Positions 11,001 through 23,855 of a stretch of DNA of 64,000 nt are shown here, piece after piece. Below the pieces are notes generated by a model. It was not told the DNA's origin, searched no databases, and saw only the letters and a list, made by a program, of their open reading frames with translations. This stretch comes from Boesenbergia rotunda (taxonomy: Eukaryota > Streptophyta > Magnoliopsida > Zingiberales > Zingiberaceae). Position 1 is the stretch's first letter. Each line of letters starts with the position of its first letter. A program made the position numbers and the translations under genes. The DNA is taken from contig JAGFNQ010010085.1 in assembly GCA_024364735.1 (NCBI GenBank), positions 124,001 to 188,000 on the forward strand, written 5' to 3'.

Positions 11001-14000
11001 ATAATTTTTTGTGAATTATAATATATGACTTTGTCTTTCTATTCTGATATCTAAATTGATCAATAAGGCATAAATCGTGTCATCCTCTAATAAATCTTTG
11101 TGTTTGTTGATCCCCAAGTAGACTCACTCAAGCAAATGAGTTAATATCTCATATTGACTCATTTGAGCATGACCATGCATTTAGTAGTCCTACTCGATCA
11201 AGGGATATATCTCGTCTACATCACTCACATCCCTCTGCATAATTTGTTGCATACTCAGTAATCGCATTTATAGTCACCCTATTACGGGTGATGTTTAACG
11301 ATATCAAAGTACACGACTCTTTATGTAGGAAATCCTAGTTACTTCAGGTCTAAGGACTATTCATATTAATAGTTACATGAGAAAGTTTATGACACTCATA
11401 TAACGATCCATGAAACTTTCTCATGACGGGTCAATTCAGTACACATTCTTTAATGTATACCAATGTGTCAACTTGATATCTCTTATCCATGACTTGTGAG
11501 ATCAAGTCATCAATTGACCTACATGCTAGTCTCAACGCATTAATATCGTCATTGAATATTAATACTTGACTAGGAATAGTTAAGAGTAGTGTTCCCTACA
11601 TCATCTTATTATCAATTCAACTAATTGATATAATGTAGATTAGAACCTACTACCCAATGACATTATTATACTTATTCATTGAGCACAATCATGAAATAAA
11701 TATAATAATCAAACTTTGTTTTATTAAATAGAATATGATACAAAATGTTCCTTAGACAATCATTTCATAATTGACTCATAATTGACTCAGGCCTAACACT
11801 AACACCCACCTCACTTCTCATGACACACACAGACCTATGGAAGCACGTGCATGTGCCTGTGCACACACATGCTCATTTAATTGTAACAATAATAAGCCAT
11901 ATTTCCTAACTATTTGAAGTCTACTTTGTGGGCCTTATCTTATAGTAGAGATCTACGCAATACCATCTCATTTATAAAACTTGCATTCAGCACTCTTTTA
12001 TTTATATCAATTAAAATTGTCTCCAGCCTTTTTTTGCCCTCATCTTCAACTTTAATTAATTCAGGTTGTTTAATGATAGATTCTATATCTTTGAACATGT
12101 AAATATCATATCAATATAATTTTTCCTCTCTCATAATAACCTCACATTTATATCGTCAGTTTACTCAGTGCTGTATGTGTTGTTTCTTTAATAATGATTA
12201 CCCATGCAACATGGCTAATCGTACTGCAGGCTTGGGATTATAAAAGTTTGTTCAACCTAAGAGGTATATAATAATCCTACAACACTCCAAAAGCACCTTT
12301 CCAATTTGATAAACTACCATTTGGTCTAAAAATTATTTTTATCGATATGACATTTTTGTTGAACGATGGATTCCTACATTTCTTTGTTCGTTATTGCTGA
12401 AGTTATATTACATGTATTTTATGTTCTGCTTAAAAAGTTTGGTTTCTCTAGTCTCTGTTCATAATTCAAGTTAAACATTTGTGCATATTTATTAAACTCC
12501 TCTAATTGTAAAATTGATTTAAGGATCCATAAGTCTGGTTGTACCATTTTATGGTTTTAACAATTTGCTTACTACTTACATGATTTATTTTTCCACGAGA
12601 TTTGTTATGTTATAACAATTTGAGGGCGTAATTCAGAAAAATTTTGCAATCAAATAATAGTTCTGTGTCTGTACTGGTTTGGTATGTCATAAAGGCTTTC
12701 ACTTTAACTGTTTGTTTTTGCAATCAAATAATAGTTCTGTGTCTGTACTTGTTTGGTATGTCATAAAGGCTTTTACTTTAACTGTTTGTTTGCAATCAAC
12801 TAACATTTATTTACTTCAGGTTCGTGTGCTTACCAAGACAACTTGCGAACCTCTCTCAGAAAAACAATTCATGACTGCAATTCAGAGCAATTATTATAGT
12901 CAAAGACATTTTTGGTTTGAACTGGATCATGCACAAGCAAACAACTTGATGCTTTTATTCAAACCTTTATCACTTCCAGCCAATTTCATGAAAGTTACTT
13001 TTTCCTCTGACAAGACCAATTTGCTGTCAGCATTAGTGACTAAGAAATGGAAGAGAATTGATGGTCAGGAAAATACAGACAAAATTGGTGCTGAAATAGA
13101 GAGAAAATATTCTCCTAAACTTAGAAAAATGGATAAATTTGAATCAATTAATTTCATCAATTATGAAAATTTTGATAAAGCAAGCAAGGCATTATCCAAT
13201 GTTCAGTACGAGGTGGATATTCAAGAAAAAATAATGGATTTGGATGAGAATGTTCAGGAGCATTATTCGATTACTAACCTTCACTTGGCTGGAGAAAATC
13301 CCCTACCGGATCAACAATCCAAGGATGAAGCATCAGTTCCCAACTTGGAGGAAGTTTTGCATGAGCCTAAAATGATTTCAATTGATCATGCATCTTCAAG
13401 TTTGTCTTTGAAAGATTATAAAATTGATGATTCTGTTCCATGCATATTTACTGAAACGTGCAAAGGGAATATTTTGTTACCTCCTGGTATGGAAGAAAAT
13501 ATATGTACATCTGACCTGCAAGTAAATACCGAGGTATTTAAACTTTTCTTTTCATGTAATAACAGCTCCTGTATGCATTCTTTCTTCTTGTTTGCTATCT
13601 TTTGTCTCTTATAATGCTTTGTTTTTTTTTCTTAGTTGGTAGAAGTCATCAAAAGATTGACAGCAAGGACTGAGGAATTGGAGAAAAAACAGGTATATCT
13701 TGATGTAATCAGATGAATGATGCTGCATCTTTAATTCTGGGATTACACAGACTGAAGGAAATCATTCTAAGTATTGATGTAGTTCCTGAGCACAGCTCGC
13801 AATCAATTCTATGAATTTGCAGGGTTCAGGCACATTTCTTATTCCTTCCCTTGTTCACCTAGAGTTGAAAGTGAGATCTTTTAACTGGAAGTCGAATCCA
13901 CATATTGAGTTTGTGGGGAGTCGTGCTTGGGAAGGAATAAGGACTGTGCTGGCAAACTGTGTGAATTAGTTTCCTTCTGTCTGTTAACATGACATAATTT

Positions 14001-17000
14001 TCAGAATATTCAAACTAAGACGTTTATTTTTTTTTTAATCACTGGAAATCCTTAAACTTTGATATGATTTGTAGGCTTGCTTAATACATCATATCAGTTC
14101 TAATCCTGTGTTGGCATTGCTTTTGGAACTGATTTGTTTATAGCAGTAGGGAATTTGGTTTATATCATTCGCGGTTTTTAATATACCAATCACTCCATCT
14201 AATGGGTATCTCTCAAGGGCAAAGTAGAATCTAGATCTTTCGATCACTTCTTTTTGCCCATACACTAAGATATATCTTTTCTGTGTGTCTTCCTATTTGT
14301 TAGAGTAAATATTCCCACGTTGCTTATTAGACTATTAGTTACTCTGTTGGGGGCTTATATTCGTTGGAACTATTTGTACATACTATAAGTTGAGACTATT
14401 AGTCGTTCTGTTGGGGGGTTTATATATGTTGGAACTATTTATACATTGTATAAGTTGAGAGGAAGAAATTTTTTGTTTTAAGAGAAGACACCATATGTGT
14501 TTATAGCCACATAACTAACATACTAAAAACTGGGTAAATATACAATTGGAAATGGCCTTAAGACTAGGGAATATGGAAAAGGCCTTAAGACTAAGTGATA
14601 CGAAGAAAAGACTTCTTTTTCTTTTTCTAGCAGTCTTCGAGTATAGATATCTATCATGCCTAAAGAGTGACTCGATAAGGATGTCAATTGTTTGTTCTTC
14701 TAAGAAGTGTATAGTTTCTAATCTTCTCAGATATTATGCATATTGAATAGAGATACAATTTACTTTATTATGTTTTGTGTCCATGGAACACTGGATTGTT
14801 TGTTACAATGCATGTCTATTGATTCTGTAATGTTAAAGCAAAATTCTTCAAGAAGGATATTTATACACATCATCTCATAGGCTGTATGTGCCATTGCTAC
14901 ATATTTCGCTCCGACTTTAGATCATGTCCTCGCATTGTGCTTTTCGCTCTTCCATGTTACAAGGTTGCTTGTATTTGGTCCAACATATGCAACATCTTTA
15001 ATATTTAAATCTTTATGCTTCTTGTATAGTAAACCTTTTCTTGTACACCCCTTAATTCTTGACCTTTGCCTTCCTTAACCTTTGCCTTCCAATGACAATG
15101 CTTAGGATGATGCACGAATTGGCTAGAGAATCAACTGCAAAAATATATTTAGCTTGCAAAGGATATGTCTAGTCTCCTAATATCTGTAGACTTTACCTAT
15201 TAGTATTTGATAATGAGAAATTGCTTTAATCCCGGCACCCCCTGACCACAAATTATGATTTGTTCAAGCATACCAACCTCTTTTAAGAGATCAATCACAT
15301 ATTTTATTTAAGAAAAGTATGGTTCCTTTAAAAAATATATGGCCTTCTCAGATCTTTACCAACAATTTTTACTTTTTTTTTTGGCATCTATGATAGGTTG
15401 CACATCACTTCCTGTATACATATGTCATCAACACAAATTGCTAAAATTAGGATACTGGTAGTAGTGCGCTGAACAAAAATTGAATGGTTTGCTTTGTTAT
15501 ACTCGAGACCTACTTGCATATTTTTCTTGAGAAAACTTCTCAAACCACATTTGAGGGCTTTGTTTGAGACCATAAAATGCCTTTTAAGTTTCCTTGAGCA
15601 ACATAAAATGCCTTTAAGTTTACTCTTTCTCCCTTTTACCTACTTGTTCTTTCTTTTATCTTTTTCTCGCCATTCTCTTCCTACTAAGTTATTTTTTCAT
15701 GCCATTGTTTTCAAATTCTCTTTGTGTCTTAAATTTGAAGGGTCTTAAGGTAAGGAATTCATGAGATGCTTGTATGCCCAAAAAATTCAGAAACAGCATA
15801 CATCAATATTATCACGTGTCTCTTTTTTGCATTTGACTTAAAGAGGTTCACGTGATTTTTTTATACTCCAACTAGAGGGGTGGTTTTGGAATTAATAGCT
15901 CCACGGTGCTTATTGGGCTGACAATTAGTATCACCGACATATGTATGGTGTAACTATCAATTTTCTAATCAATTGAATTACTGTTTTCCTCTTAGCTATA
16001 CCACTCTCTTTTGTTAGGCTGAATCAAATAAAGAATTGCAACAACTAAGGGGTGAAGTCAAGGACTCCGAGAGGACGGTTCAGGGATTACGGAATCAAAT
16101 TAATACACTTGAGTCCAGACTTCACTCTTCTATGTTGCAAGGAGTTACATATATGGAGTGTCCAGAACATGAAAAAGTCATTTACCTTATTGGCGGTTAT
16201 AATGGTAGCTCTTGGTTGTCAACATTTGAATCTTTTTCTCCATTTAATGACAAACTAGTTCCCCTAAAACCAATGAGCTCTGCACGTTCATATGCTTCTG
16301 TTGCAACATTGGATGATAATATCTTTGTTTTGGGTGGTGGCGACGGCGATTTGTGGTATAAAACAGGTGCTATTTTGTGTACTTTCTGATGAATTTTAAA
16401 AATGTGTATCACAAGCCATTGATTCTTTTTTACTTGATGAAGTCGAGTGTTACAATCATAGGAAAAAAGAGTGGACATCATGTCCTGAACTGATTCGTCC
16501 AAAAGGGAGTCTTGCTAGTGCTACTTTAGACAACAAGATATATGCTATTGGAGGAGGAGATGGAGTTTCGTGCCATTCTGAGGTTGAGATGTTTGATCCA
16601 ATGCTTGGAAGGTGGATCTACAATCAGTCAATGCTTCATAAGGTATGTCGTAAAGGTGCTCATTTCCTTTGTAGCACTTCCATTGTCAATGGTCAAATCG
16701 GAATTTCTTTTTTAGCTCTGAATGATGCTACATTAACATGTGTTGTTTTTCCTTGTGTCTGTTTTTCTGGTATATTTTTAGATAATTTTAGTTAGTCATT
16801 TAGCATAACTATTCCCATTCTTGTTAAAGAGATTAATATCTTAGAGAAGGGAAAATAGAACCAAAGAGCCACACTCAATTATGTTCTTGTTGAAACTTCA
16901 AATTTTCATTTGTTGATCTAAAGCCTGGTTATTATGAATTCTTGGACTAGATGCTTGGGCCATCATATAAAATAAGCAACAACTGAATAATATCATGGAC

Positions 17001-19039
17001 CGTGGAAGGTAATAATCCTGTAAATTAACATCTCATTTATCACAGGTGATCTTACTATTTGGGATTGAATCCCATTGTTGCATTTTCAGTTGTTAGTGGA
17101 CATGGCAGGGCCAGGCATGGCCCAGGCCTGAATTGGCCCGGTAACAGCATGTTGGGCCAACCACAGCCCAACTCAAATCGTCTGTGCTGTGCCAGTTCAA
17201 TTTGAGCCAGGGTCAGACCTAGCCTTAGTTTGGGCCCAAGGGCATGCTGTGCAGGCCGAACTATCTCAGGCTTGCAGACCTTTTTTTTAATTTTTTTTAT
17301 AAAGTATTACAAAATAATAAAAAATCAGAAAAATTGGAATTTACTATATATGTATTTGTATATATTGGTGGGTTAGGCTTGGCTCGCAGGCAATGCTAGG
17401 CCCAATCTTGTGTCACGCCTAGCATTGCCCAGATTTGTGCTGTGCTGGCCCAGTTCGTATGTGCTGCGTCGTGCTTGGCACAACCCAAAATCGTGCTGGA
17501 CTGGCCACGACCAACCTAGTCCAATAAACACCTCTGGTTGCATGTTCCCTTCGCTGCTGCTAAAGCTGAAGCGCTATACATTTTAGTTGAGAAGAATCAC
17601 CATTGCAAGTTTGAATTCGATATCTACAATGTCTAAGACTCACTCGCTTTGACCAAATCTTGCTTACAGTAATTCTATCAGAACTTGTCAACCAATAATC
17701 CACAAGATTGGACCTATGATCTCCATAAGTTTGTGGGATATAGATCAAGTCATCTCAGATGGGTTTGTTCAAGAAGCTCTTAGGATATGAAAAGATGATA
17801 GGAAATTGCCAGTGTTCACACATAATATATTTGTTATTACCCTTAAACTTTTAGTAGTTTTCCTTCACCTCTCTTTTCCTTGCAATATTTTGTGTTTTTG
17901 GACAGTGGAGGCACAGTAGTGCATGCATATTATAACAAATTACCTTTCGATCTTCCCCACGATTCACTCAGTTTTTTGCCGAAATCTAACCGGCATATGT
18001 GATCCATTGACCATTTGGTTTTTCCAGCGATTTGCTACTGCTGCAGTTGAACACAACAGAATATTGTATGCTGTAGGTGGATACGATGGGAAAGGTTACT
18101 TGACGTAAGTTTTTCTTACAACTATTAAGTTTGAACTGATGATGTAATTAAGCACTATTTGCTATACTACCATTCCATTGTCAGTCTGTAATGACTTCAA
18201 ATATGTTGGAAATTTTAAGTATCCTTTATGTAATCAAAGGTTATGTAGGCCATTGAGCTTCTTTGGCAATCATTTATTAATTTTTTTGGCAATGCAACAT
18301 TCAATCTCAGTAAAGGAGCTGAAAACCAAATATATTTGTTTTCTATGTATTGTTGATAGTAAATCAAACTTTTTTTCCCTTCTTTAGGACTATTTATTGT
18401 TCTACCCGGATGTGCTTTTCAAGATGTGATCTTCAAGAATTCTGCAATTTTCTAATTTTATTTTCTTTCAAGCTAAATTAGCTGACCTAGGTGAGTTTGA
18501 CTTGTCCAGGTCAGTTGAAAGATTCGATCCGCGAGAAGGTTACTGGAGCAGGTTCGCGAGCATGAATGTCAAAAGGGGATGCCACTCGTTGGCAGTCTTC
18601 GAAGACAAAATGTGAGAAGCCACAAGGTATGTTTCTATCAACAACCATATTTTTCTGATCATATTCTTTTCTTGTTTAAGCTATGCCATGGGAGGATTCG
18701 ACGGGGAGACAATGGTGTCGAGTGTTGAAATTCTCGATCCCCGACTCAGTTCATGGATGATGGGAGAGCCAATGAACGTCCCTAGAGGATACACCGCCGC
18801 AGCCGTGCTAGGCGATGCAATATTCGTCATCGGAGGTCTCCAAACCCCCAATGACATTTGGGACACTGTAAGTTGCTCAATATAGTCTTGCTCAAATGTG
18901 AGCATCATCCAACGTATCGAACCAACCGAGTTTTCTACGATTTAAATAGGTGGAGTACTGGAAGGAAGGGAGCGGCTGGACCATTTGCCAATCCAATATG
19001 TTGGGAAAGAGGTGCTTTTTATCGGCCACCTCCTTGTAA
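8090..19039 (+). CDS. DCD domain plus Kelch-repeat protein, 10 coding exons, about 714 aa
   Basis: Exons by hand: 8090-8276, 8394-8575, 12820-13533, 13636-13692, 16018-16366, 16443-16642, 18028-18104, 18510-18611, 18681-18867 and 18950-19039, all joining in frame (715 codons with stop). Residues about 38-170 form a plant DCD (Development and Cell Death) domain with its hallmarks DLGGMIFGCKN, the FGLP turn split by intron 1, and a PAQVRV strand. A low-complexity linker (about 170-360) leads to a heptad-rich coiled coil (about 362-415). At least five Kelch blades follow (about 425-700), each with a doubled glycine: LIGGYNG, VLGGGDG, AIGGGDG, AVGGYDG, AMGGFDG and VIGGLQ. The same order is known in Arabidopsis At5g01660-type proteins. 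DCD proteins of the NRP type act in stress and cell-death signalling; the exact role of the Kelch subclass is poorly known, and the blades probably bind a protein partner. Start chosen because it is the first ATG after the leader intron and in frame with the domain. Introns 2, 4 and 6 hold transposon insertions. Family call is firm, function inferred. Confidence 0.9.
9053..10017. mobile_element. Non-autonomous TIR element in intron 2 of the DCD-Kelch gene
   Basis: 965-bp insertion with inverted ends (left AAGGTTGTAAAAATCG; right, inverted, CAGTGTTGTAAAACTCG) and GGCGGCCTAGGCG-type GC-rich subterminal repeats. It is flanked by TTCAAAAGC at 9044-9052 and 10018-10026. A 9-bp duplication would suggest a Mutator-like element; with 8 bp it would be hAT, and the CAGTG end fits hAT. 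The interior (9460-9780) is a purine-rich GCGAGGATGATCACG-type tandem array. The short frames across it are repeat artefacts. Confidence 0.75.
10232..11804 (-). mobile_element. Solo LTR (copia-like) in intron 2 of the DCD-Kelch gene
   Basis: On the minus strand the block begins TGTTAGTGTTAGGCCTGAG and ends GAGATCCCTACA, i.e. TG...CA termini. Flanks CCCGC (10227-10231) and CCCAC (11805-11809) are a near-match 5-bp target duplication. There is no coding sequence and no second LTR within the window, so recombination to a solo LTR is inferred. Confidence 0.6.
12646..12791 (+). repeat. Tandem duplication of about 74 bp before the exon 3 acceptor
   Basis: Two nearly identical units start with GCAATCAAATAATAGTTCTG at 12646 and 12720, and a third starts (GCAATCAACTAAC) at 12792. 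The array ends 28 bases before the splice acceptor of exon 3 of the DCD-Kelch gene. Confidence 0.8.
15100..15640 (-). pseudogene. Decayed Ty1/copia reverse transcriptase fragment in intron 4
   Basis: On the minus strand, frames interrupted by stops read as a copia reverse transcriptase: KALKCGLRSFLKK, then NKANHSIFVQR, then CVDDI in place of the YVDD catalytic box, and further on a LLKE-TGMLG-like stretch. It lies wholly within the intron between exons 4 and 5 of the DCD-Kelch gene and antisense to it. Too decayed to place in a lineage. Confidence 0.55.
17085..17536. mobile_element. hAT-type MITE in intron 6 of the DCD-Kelch gene
   Basis: The ends are imperfect inverted repeats (left CAGTTGTTAGTGGAC; right, inverted, CAGAGGTGTTTATTGGAC). 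GTTGCATT (17077-17084) and GTTGCATG (17537-17544) are a 7-of-8 match for an 8-bp target duplication. The interior is rich in GGCCCAGG and GGGCCA-type subterminal motifs around an AT-rich centre (17280-17370). Confidence 0.55.
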
Positions 19040-19561
19040 ATAAGTCAATCGATTCCGAAGCTTCTTTTGAATCTTATTCGAGAACATCTTCTCGTGGAAG
19101 CGGAGGGCCGTAGCGTTTCTTTTGGGGTCTCTTTTGTTTTCCTTCTAGGCAACAGATATGAGAATGCTAATTGTAGTCAAGATTGTGTATCCTTTCCGGG
19201 CCAAATAGCCGAAATTAGGGTGGTGATGATGGCCACTACTTGTAACGAGTGTCCGGGTTCTGGGCGTTTTTTGCCATCGATATGTATCAATGCTTCATTG
19301 AAAAAATCTTATTGGAATTTTATTTTGGATTGACTTGACCTGAACCGGTAGGGACCGACCGGTTTGAGTCAGATGCCCAGTTCGACCGATATAATGACCC
19401 GGCCGCGGGTTTCCTGACCCAATTCGATCTATAGGCGGAGTCGTCGAGGTGAGACCGTTGGCCCGGCTCTCTTCTTCCCTTCTTCGCCTTCTTGTGAGCT
19501 CCGCCGCTCTCTTTTATCTTCCTCGCGGCTCGTCGTCTCGCTCCGACCGATTGCTTCCGAT
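19040..19561 (+). other. Intergenic spacer and putative MCAT promoter
   Basis: The 3' UTR of the DCD-Kelch gene is probably followed directly by the promoter of the transacylase gene on the same strand. Positions 19340-19450 hold CCGGT/GACC-rich direct repeats. The last 100 bases are pyrimidine-rich like a plant 5' leader. No TATA box could be placed with confidence. Confidence 0.4.
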
Positions 19562-22500
19562 TTGGCTGTCTCACTGGTGATCAACCACCATGGCGTCGGC
19601 TTATACCGCTCTCCTCCCCTTGGCCCGCTACACCGGATCTCCCCCGTGAACGGCGTACGGAGGTCGTTCCCCTGCCCCAGGAGCCTGTGGAGATCTAGGG
19701 TTTCGATGAGCGTCTCTGTTGGATCCAGATCCTCCGTAGCCAATGACGCCCTCTTCCAGGATTACAAGTCATCCACTGCCTTCTTGTTTCCTGGACAGGT
19801 AACTTGATGCTGTCTACCTTTGTTTTTTTTCCCTTCATACCGGTGGCGGAATAAATTTATGTAGTATTTTTACTTTTTGAGATGCGTAATAGTTTTCCGG
19901 AATGTGGACTCGAGTCGTTCAAAGAGTCTATATCTCCAACTGATATGTATGTGAATGAAAACCCTTCGTACAACATTCACGAGCAGATGTTTCTTCGAAT
20001 TAAAACCTTTTAATTCCTACTGTTTGATAACCATGGTGATATTCTGTTTTTTTTTAATCTATATTTTTGTTTTATCTCTCTCTGAAATATACTTTCGATT
20101 GTATATATACACAGACATGGGCCATTCATCTGTTTTGGCACCAAAAGTAACTACCTAGAGTATGACAGATGCTTTGGTTGAAAATTGTTTCTTTGCTAAA
20201 ACTCTTCTTGGTAGGGTGCACAAACTGTTGGAATGGGTATTGAAGCCCAGAACGTAAAAGCAGCTGCTGAATTATTCAGGAAAGCAAATGAGATACTTGG
20301 GTATGCCTATACTCCTGTATAGAAATGCCATTTGCAACCATGCTATAAGAGTTTCTCCCAAATAATCTCTAACTTATGATTTTATTCCTTTTGACTTAGT
20401 TTTGATCTAGTGGATGTTTGTGCAAATGGACCGAAAGAGAAGCTTGATTCAACAGTTATAAGCCAGGTACAGGAATGCAGAAATGTGTATGCAATCATAA
20501 GCTGGTCATTATTTCTTTCTTCTGCTCTTTCTCTGGACATTTATGAGCAATGAGTTTCTCTTTCTTTTTCTTGTTGTCCAAGTAAGCAAAAATGTTGTGC
20601 TTAGTTTCTTGAATGTGAGTTTTATTACTGACATGTGATTTAGTTAAGTCTATCCTTTGTATTACTGTCATTAGAGGTTCATAGTAGTGCTAGATTGCAC
20701 TTCCATAAACGTTTCATTTTTCTACTCTGAATTAGGCAGCTTTACATTTCATTAGTTATATAAATTATCTGCTATGTAGTCATGGAATACTTCTACCATA
20801 TATTCGATGAGATTTGCTTGTCATTTCAATCAAGAAATTTACTCAATATTATGTGATAAAATTATATACAGCCTGCCATTTACGTCACTAGTCTAGCTGC
20901 TGTTGAAGTATTGCGAGCACGTGAGGGAGGCCAGAATATAATAGATTCTGCAGATGTTACTTGTGGCTTGAGCTTAGGCGAGTATACAGCCCTTGCATTT
21001 GCTGGTGCATTCAGGTTTTTAAGCTGTGTAGATCTTCTGGTTTGTTTTTGTCTCTGCCTTTTCCTTTTTGACTGAGTTTATTATTCTCCAGTTTTGAGGA
21101 TGGTCTCAAGCTAGTCAAACTAAGAGGAGAAGCAATGCAGGTTGGTGTTTAAATTCAAAGTGATTTGCTAAACTATTTTCTTTTCTATCTACTGCCATTT
21201 CAAGAAAATAATTGCTCTTAGCCTCTTTTTCTGCTCAGGATGCAGCAGATGCTGCCAACAGTGCTATGGTAAGCATCATTGGACTAGACTCTGACAAGGT
21301 TCAGTTGTTATGTGATGCTTGCAATGAAGAAGTCGATGAGCAAAATAAGGTTCAGATTGCAAACTTTTTATGCACGGTATGGTTTAAGACCCAATGCCTT
21401 CTTTAGAATTTTGCACACTCTTTGAACATCACCTCTAATGGAGAACATATGAAGTGCAGGGTAACTATGCTGTTTCTGGAGGTCTGAAGGGAATTGAAGC
21501 AGTTGAAGCCAAGGCAAAGTCTTTCAAGGCTCGGATGACGGTCAGTGCCTTTTAGTTTCTTATTATTTTGTAGCACAATTGTCAATTTTCTTGTTGAATG
21601 TTCAGCACATTGTTCTTATCTCAGATATGTTTTTATTACCTTCTTATCATGCTTGAGGAAAGAAATTTTTGTCAATTGGGTCTATAGCTAAGAAAAAGAT
21701 CATTTTTTTTTTTCAAAATTAAGTAGCTTAATTCTACTCTGACTGAATTTATTGGTTATGATGTTGGTTTTGATGTTATTACACACTTCAAATTACTTCA
21801 CTGACATCTTTTTATTAATTTTCTATTTTCCTGGACATCATATTTTTGCAAATGATTTTATTGCGTTAGGGACATGCTGACTTATCCATATTACTTTTTT
21901 TTACAAAACTGTAGTGCATGAAATATATTTGTTTAGGGTCTATTGTTTCTTTTGTCAACAAATATACATAAATTGGGTAAAAAGTTAAACTTTTATTGCG
22001 TCAACCAAACTGGCATGTTTGAATCATCCCTAGCTTAATTTTTTTTCCTCAATTTTGTGAATGAAAAATGCAGCAGTCCAGCCCCAGTTATCAAAACCAG
22101 ACTGGGAGTCAACAAATTAGGTTAGATGGCATACCTATGAGGACGCTAGGAATCACGACTTATGAGATTTATCAAAATAATAGATCTACCGGAAGCAAAC
22201 GTATATTGATCAAAAAATCATAATTCACTTAATTAATACCTATTATTAAGACACTGCTGTCCTTCTGATGTCTCACGTGGCTGACTGATTCGATTTTGGT
22301 TTCATGATTTTTCAGTTTGTGAGTATACCCCGGATATCGCTTGGTCATTGATAGTCTCATACCTTATATAACTCCATGGTGTAATTTGAAAGTCTCGAAT
22401 ACAATCAGTTTCATTACGGAGAATCTTGCTGTATCCTTCCATTTTTGCTGAGTGTTGATGTTGAGTTTGTATTAAAATCAAATGAATCATTCATTGCCAG

Positions 22501-23043
22501 GTACGCCTTGCCGTTGCCGGTGCCTTCCATACGGGCTTTATGGAACCCGCCGTCTCCAGATTAGAAGCTGCACTAGCATCAACAGAAATCAGAACTCCTA
22601 GGATACCAGTTATATCAAATGTGGATGCCCAGCCACACTCTGATGCCGATACAATCAAGAAAATTTTGGCTCGACAGGTCTTATTGTTGGCCTTATCTTT
22701 TCGCTATTTACAACTTGAAAAGATGATCCTTTTAGCCTTATCGAACCAATTCTTGTTACTTCAGGTCACTTCACCTGTTCAGTGGGAATTAACTGTGAAG
22801 ACTCTGCTAAACAAAGGGCTGAAGAAAAGCTACGAGTTAGGACCTGGAAAGGTAATTTACACCAGAAGATCACAATCGTCTTAAACTTTACATGATACAT
22901 TTAAAAAAAAAACAGTTTGTTGTCCTTAGAACTATAGAGTTTCATCTTCCAAAAATATCTTAAACTACGAGTTTCATCAGGTCATTGCGGGGATCGTGAA
23001 AAGAATGGATAAAACTGCTGAGATCGAGAACATCAGTGCTTGA
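19562..23043 (+). CDS. Malonyl-CoA:ACP transacylase (FabD type), plastid/mitochondrial, 10 exons
   Basis: Transfers malonyl from CoA to acyl carrier protein, the entry step of type II fatty acid synthesis in plastids and mitochondria. Exons by hand: 19562-19798, 20215-20300, 20400-20466, 20872-21014, 21092-21140, 21239-21376, 21460-21540, 22501-22677, 22765-22851 and 22981-23043. Hallmarks in order: FLFPGQGAQTVGMG across exons 1-2, active-site serine in GLSLGEY (exon 4), GNYAVSGG, catalytic histidine in AVAGAFHTGF (exon 8), SPVQWE and ELGPGKVIAGI. The C-terminus ENISA matches plant homologues. The start is odd. The best ATG (19590, in a CCACCATGG context) is in another frame and stops after 19 codons; the conserved frame has no ATG before 19706. 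19562 is a TTG and marks only the open stretch. Starting at 19706 gives 327 aa, complete for the enzyme core but with almost no transit peptide. A one-base loss in the C run at 19641-19645 would explain this. Enzyme call is firm; the start is unsettled. Confidence 0.9.
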
Positions 23044-23855
23044 AAAGTTCTCCGGAGGAAGGAGCATACTGTATTTCTTGCGACCTTAGTAGACGAGGAG
23101 TGCTAATTTCAGCTTCCATGGTAGGATCAAGTATCAGGTATTCAGTTTGCCCGTGGAACAGGGTGCATAATTCGTTTTTTGTACGAGTTTGAACATTAAG
23201 GTACTTAAAATCGGTTCTTTCAGTCAAAAAGTTCAATTACTTAGCAAAGGAATTTGTTTGTTTGGGTGTATATATATAAAAGACAATTACAATCGAAAAT
23301 GCTTGAAAATGCAAACGATTATAAAAACAAAAGTAGGATTAACAAAAACATGAAAATTCTTTTTTAAAAAAAGTTTAGTTTAGGTGATTTAATGGATAAT
23401 TTTTTTTAATGGATGATTATTTAAAATATTAGATTGATGGGTCTTTCTGCGAGTGGAACTATCAAATAGGTTCACTCATGGACGGACCGATTTATTAAAA
23501 ATCTAACATTTGACGGCGAGGATGGTTCATTAAAAATTAATATTCGACAGGGTGGATGGATCCATTAACTTTCTTAGTGGATTGTAAAATTTGACTGGAT
23601 TGGATTAACCTACGGTTTCACTTGTTAATAACCACTTCAATTTCATCGTGTATTGTAATACCTGATTAATTAAACAAAGCTAGCATATGAGCAAACCATA
23701 ATCCAATGGCAATCTAAAACTCTAAATTAAGCATATTACATAACTTACAACGTCAAATCATATTTGGAACTCAAACAGTCCGCGTGTTTACACAATAGTT
23801 CAATAAAATAATTAAAAAAACATAAATGAGTTCATAAACAGAAAGTTCAATAAAA
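23044..23855. other. MCAT 3' flank and AT-rich intergenic DNA
   Basis: The first 200 bases are likely 3' UTR. The rest is AT-rich with GATGGATCCATTAA-type degenerate repeats at 23390-23620, perhaps the end of the neighbouring hAT relic. No gene is supported. Confidence 0.4.
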
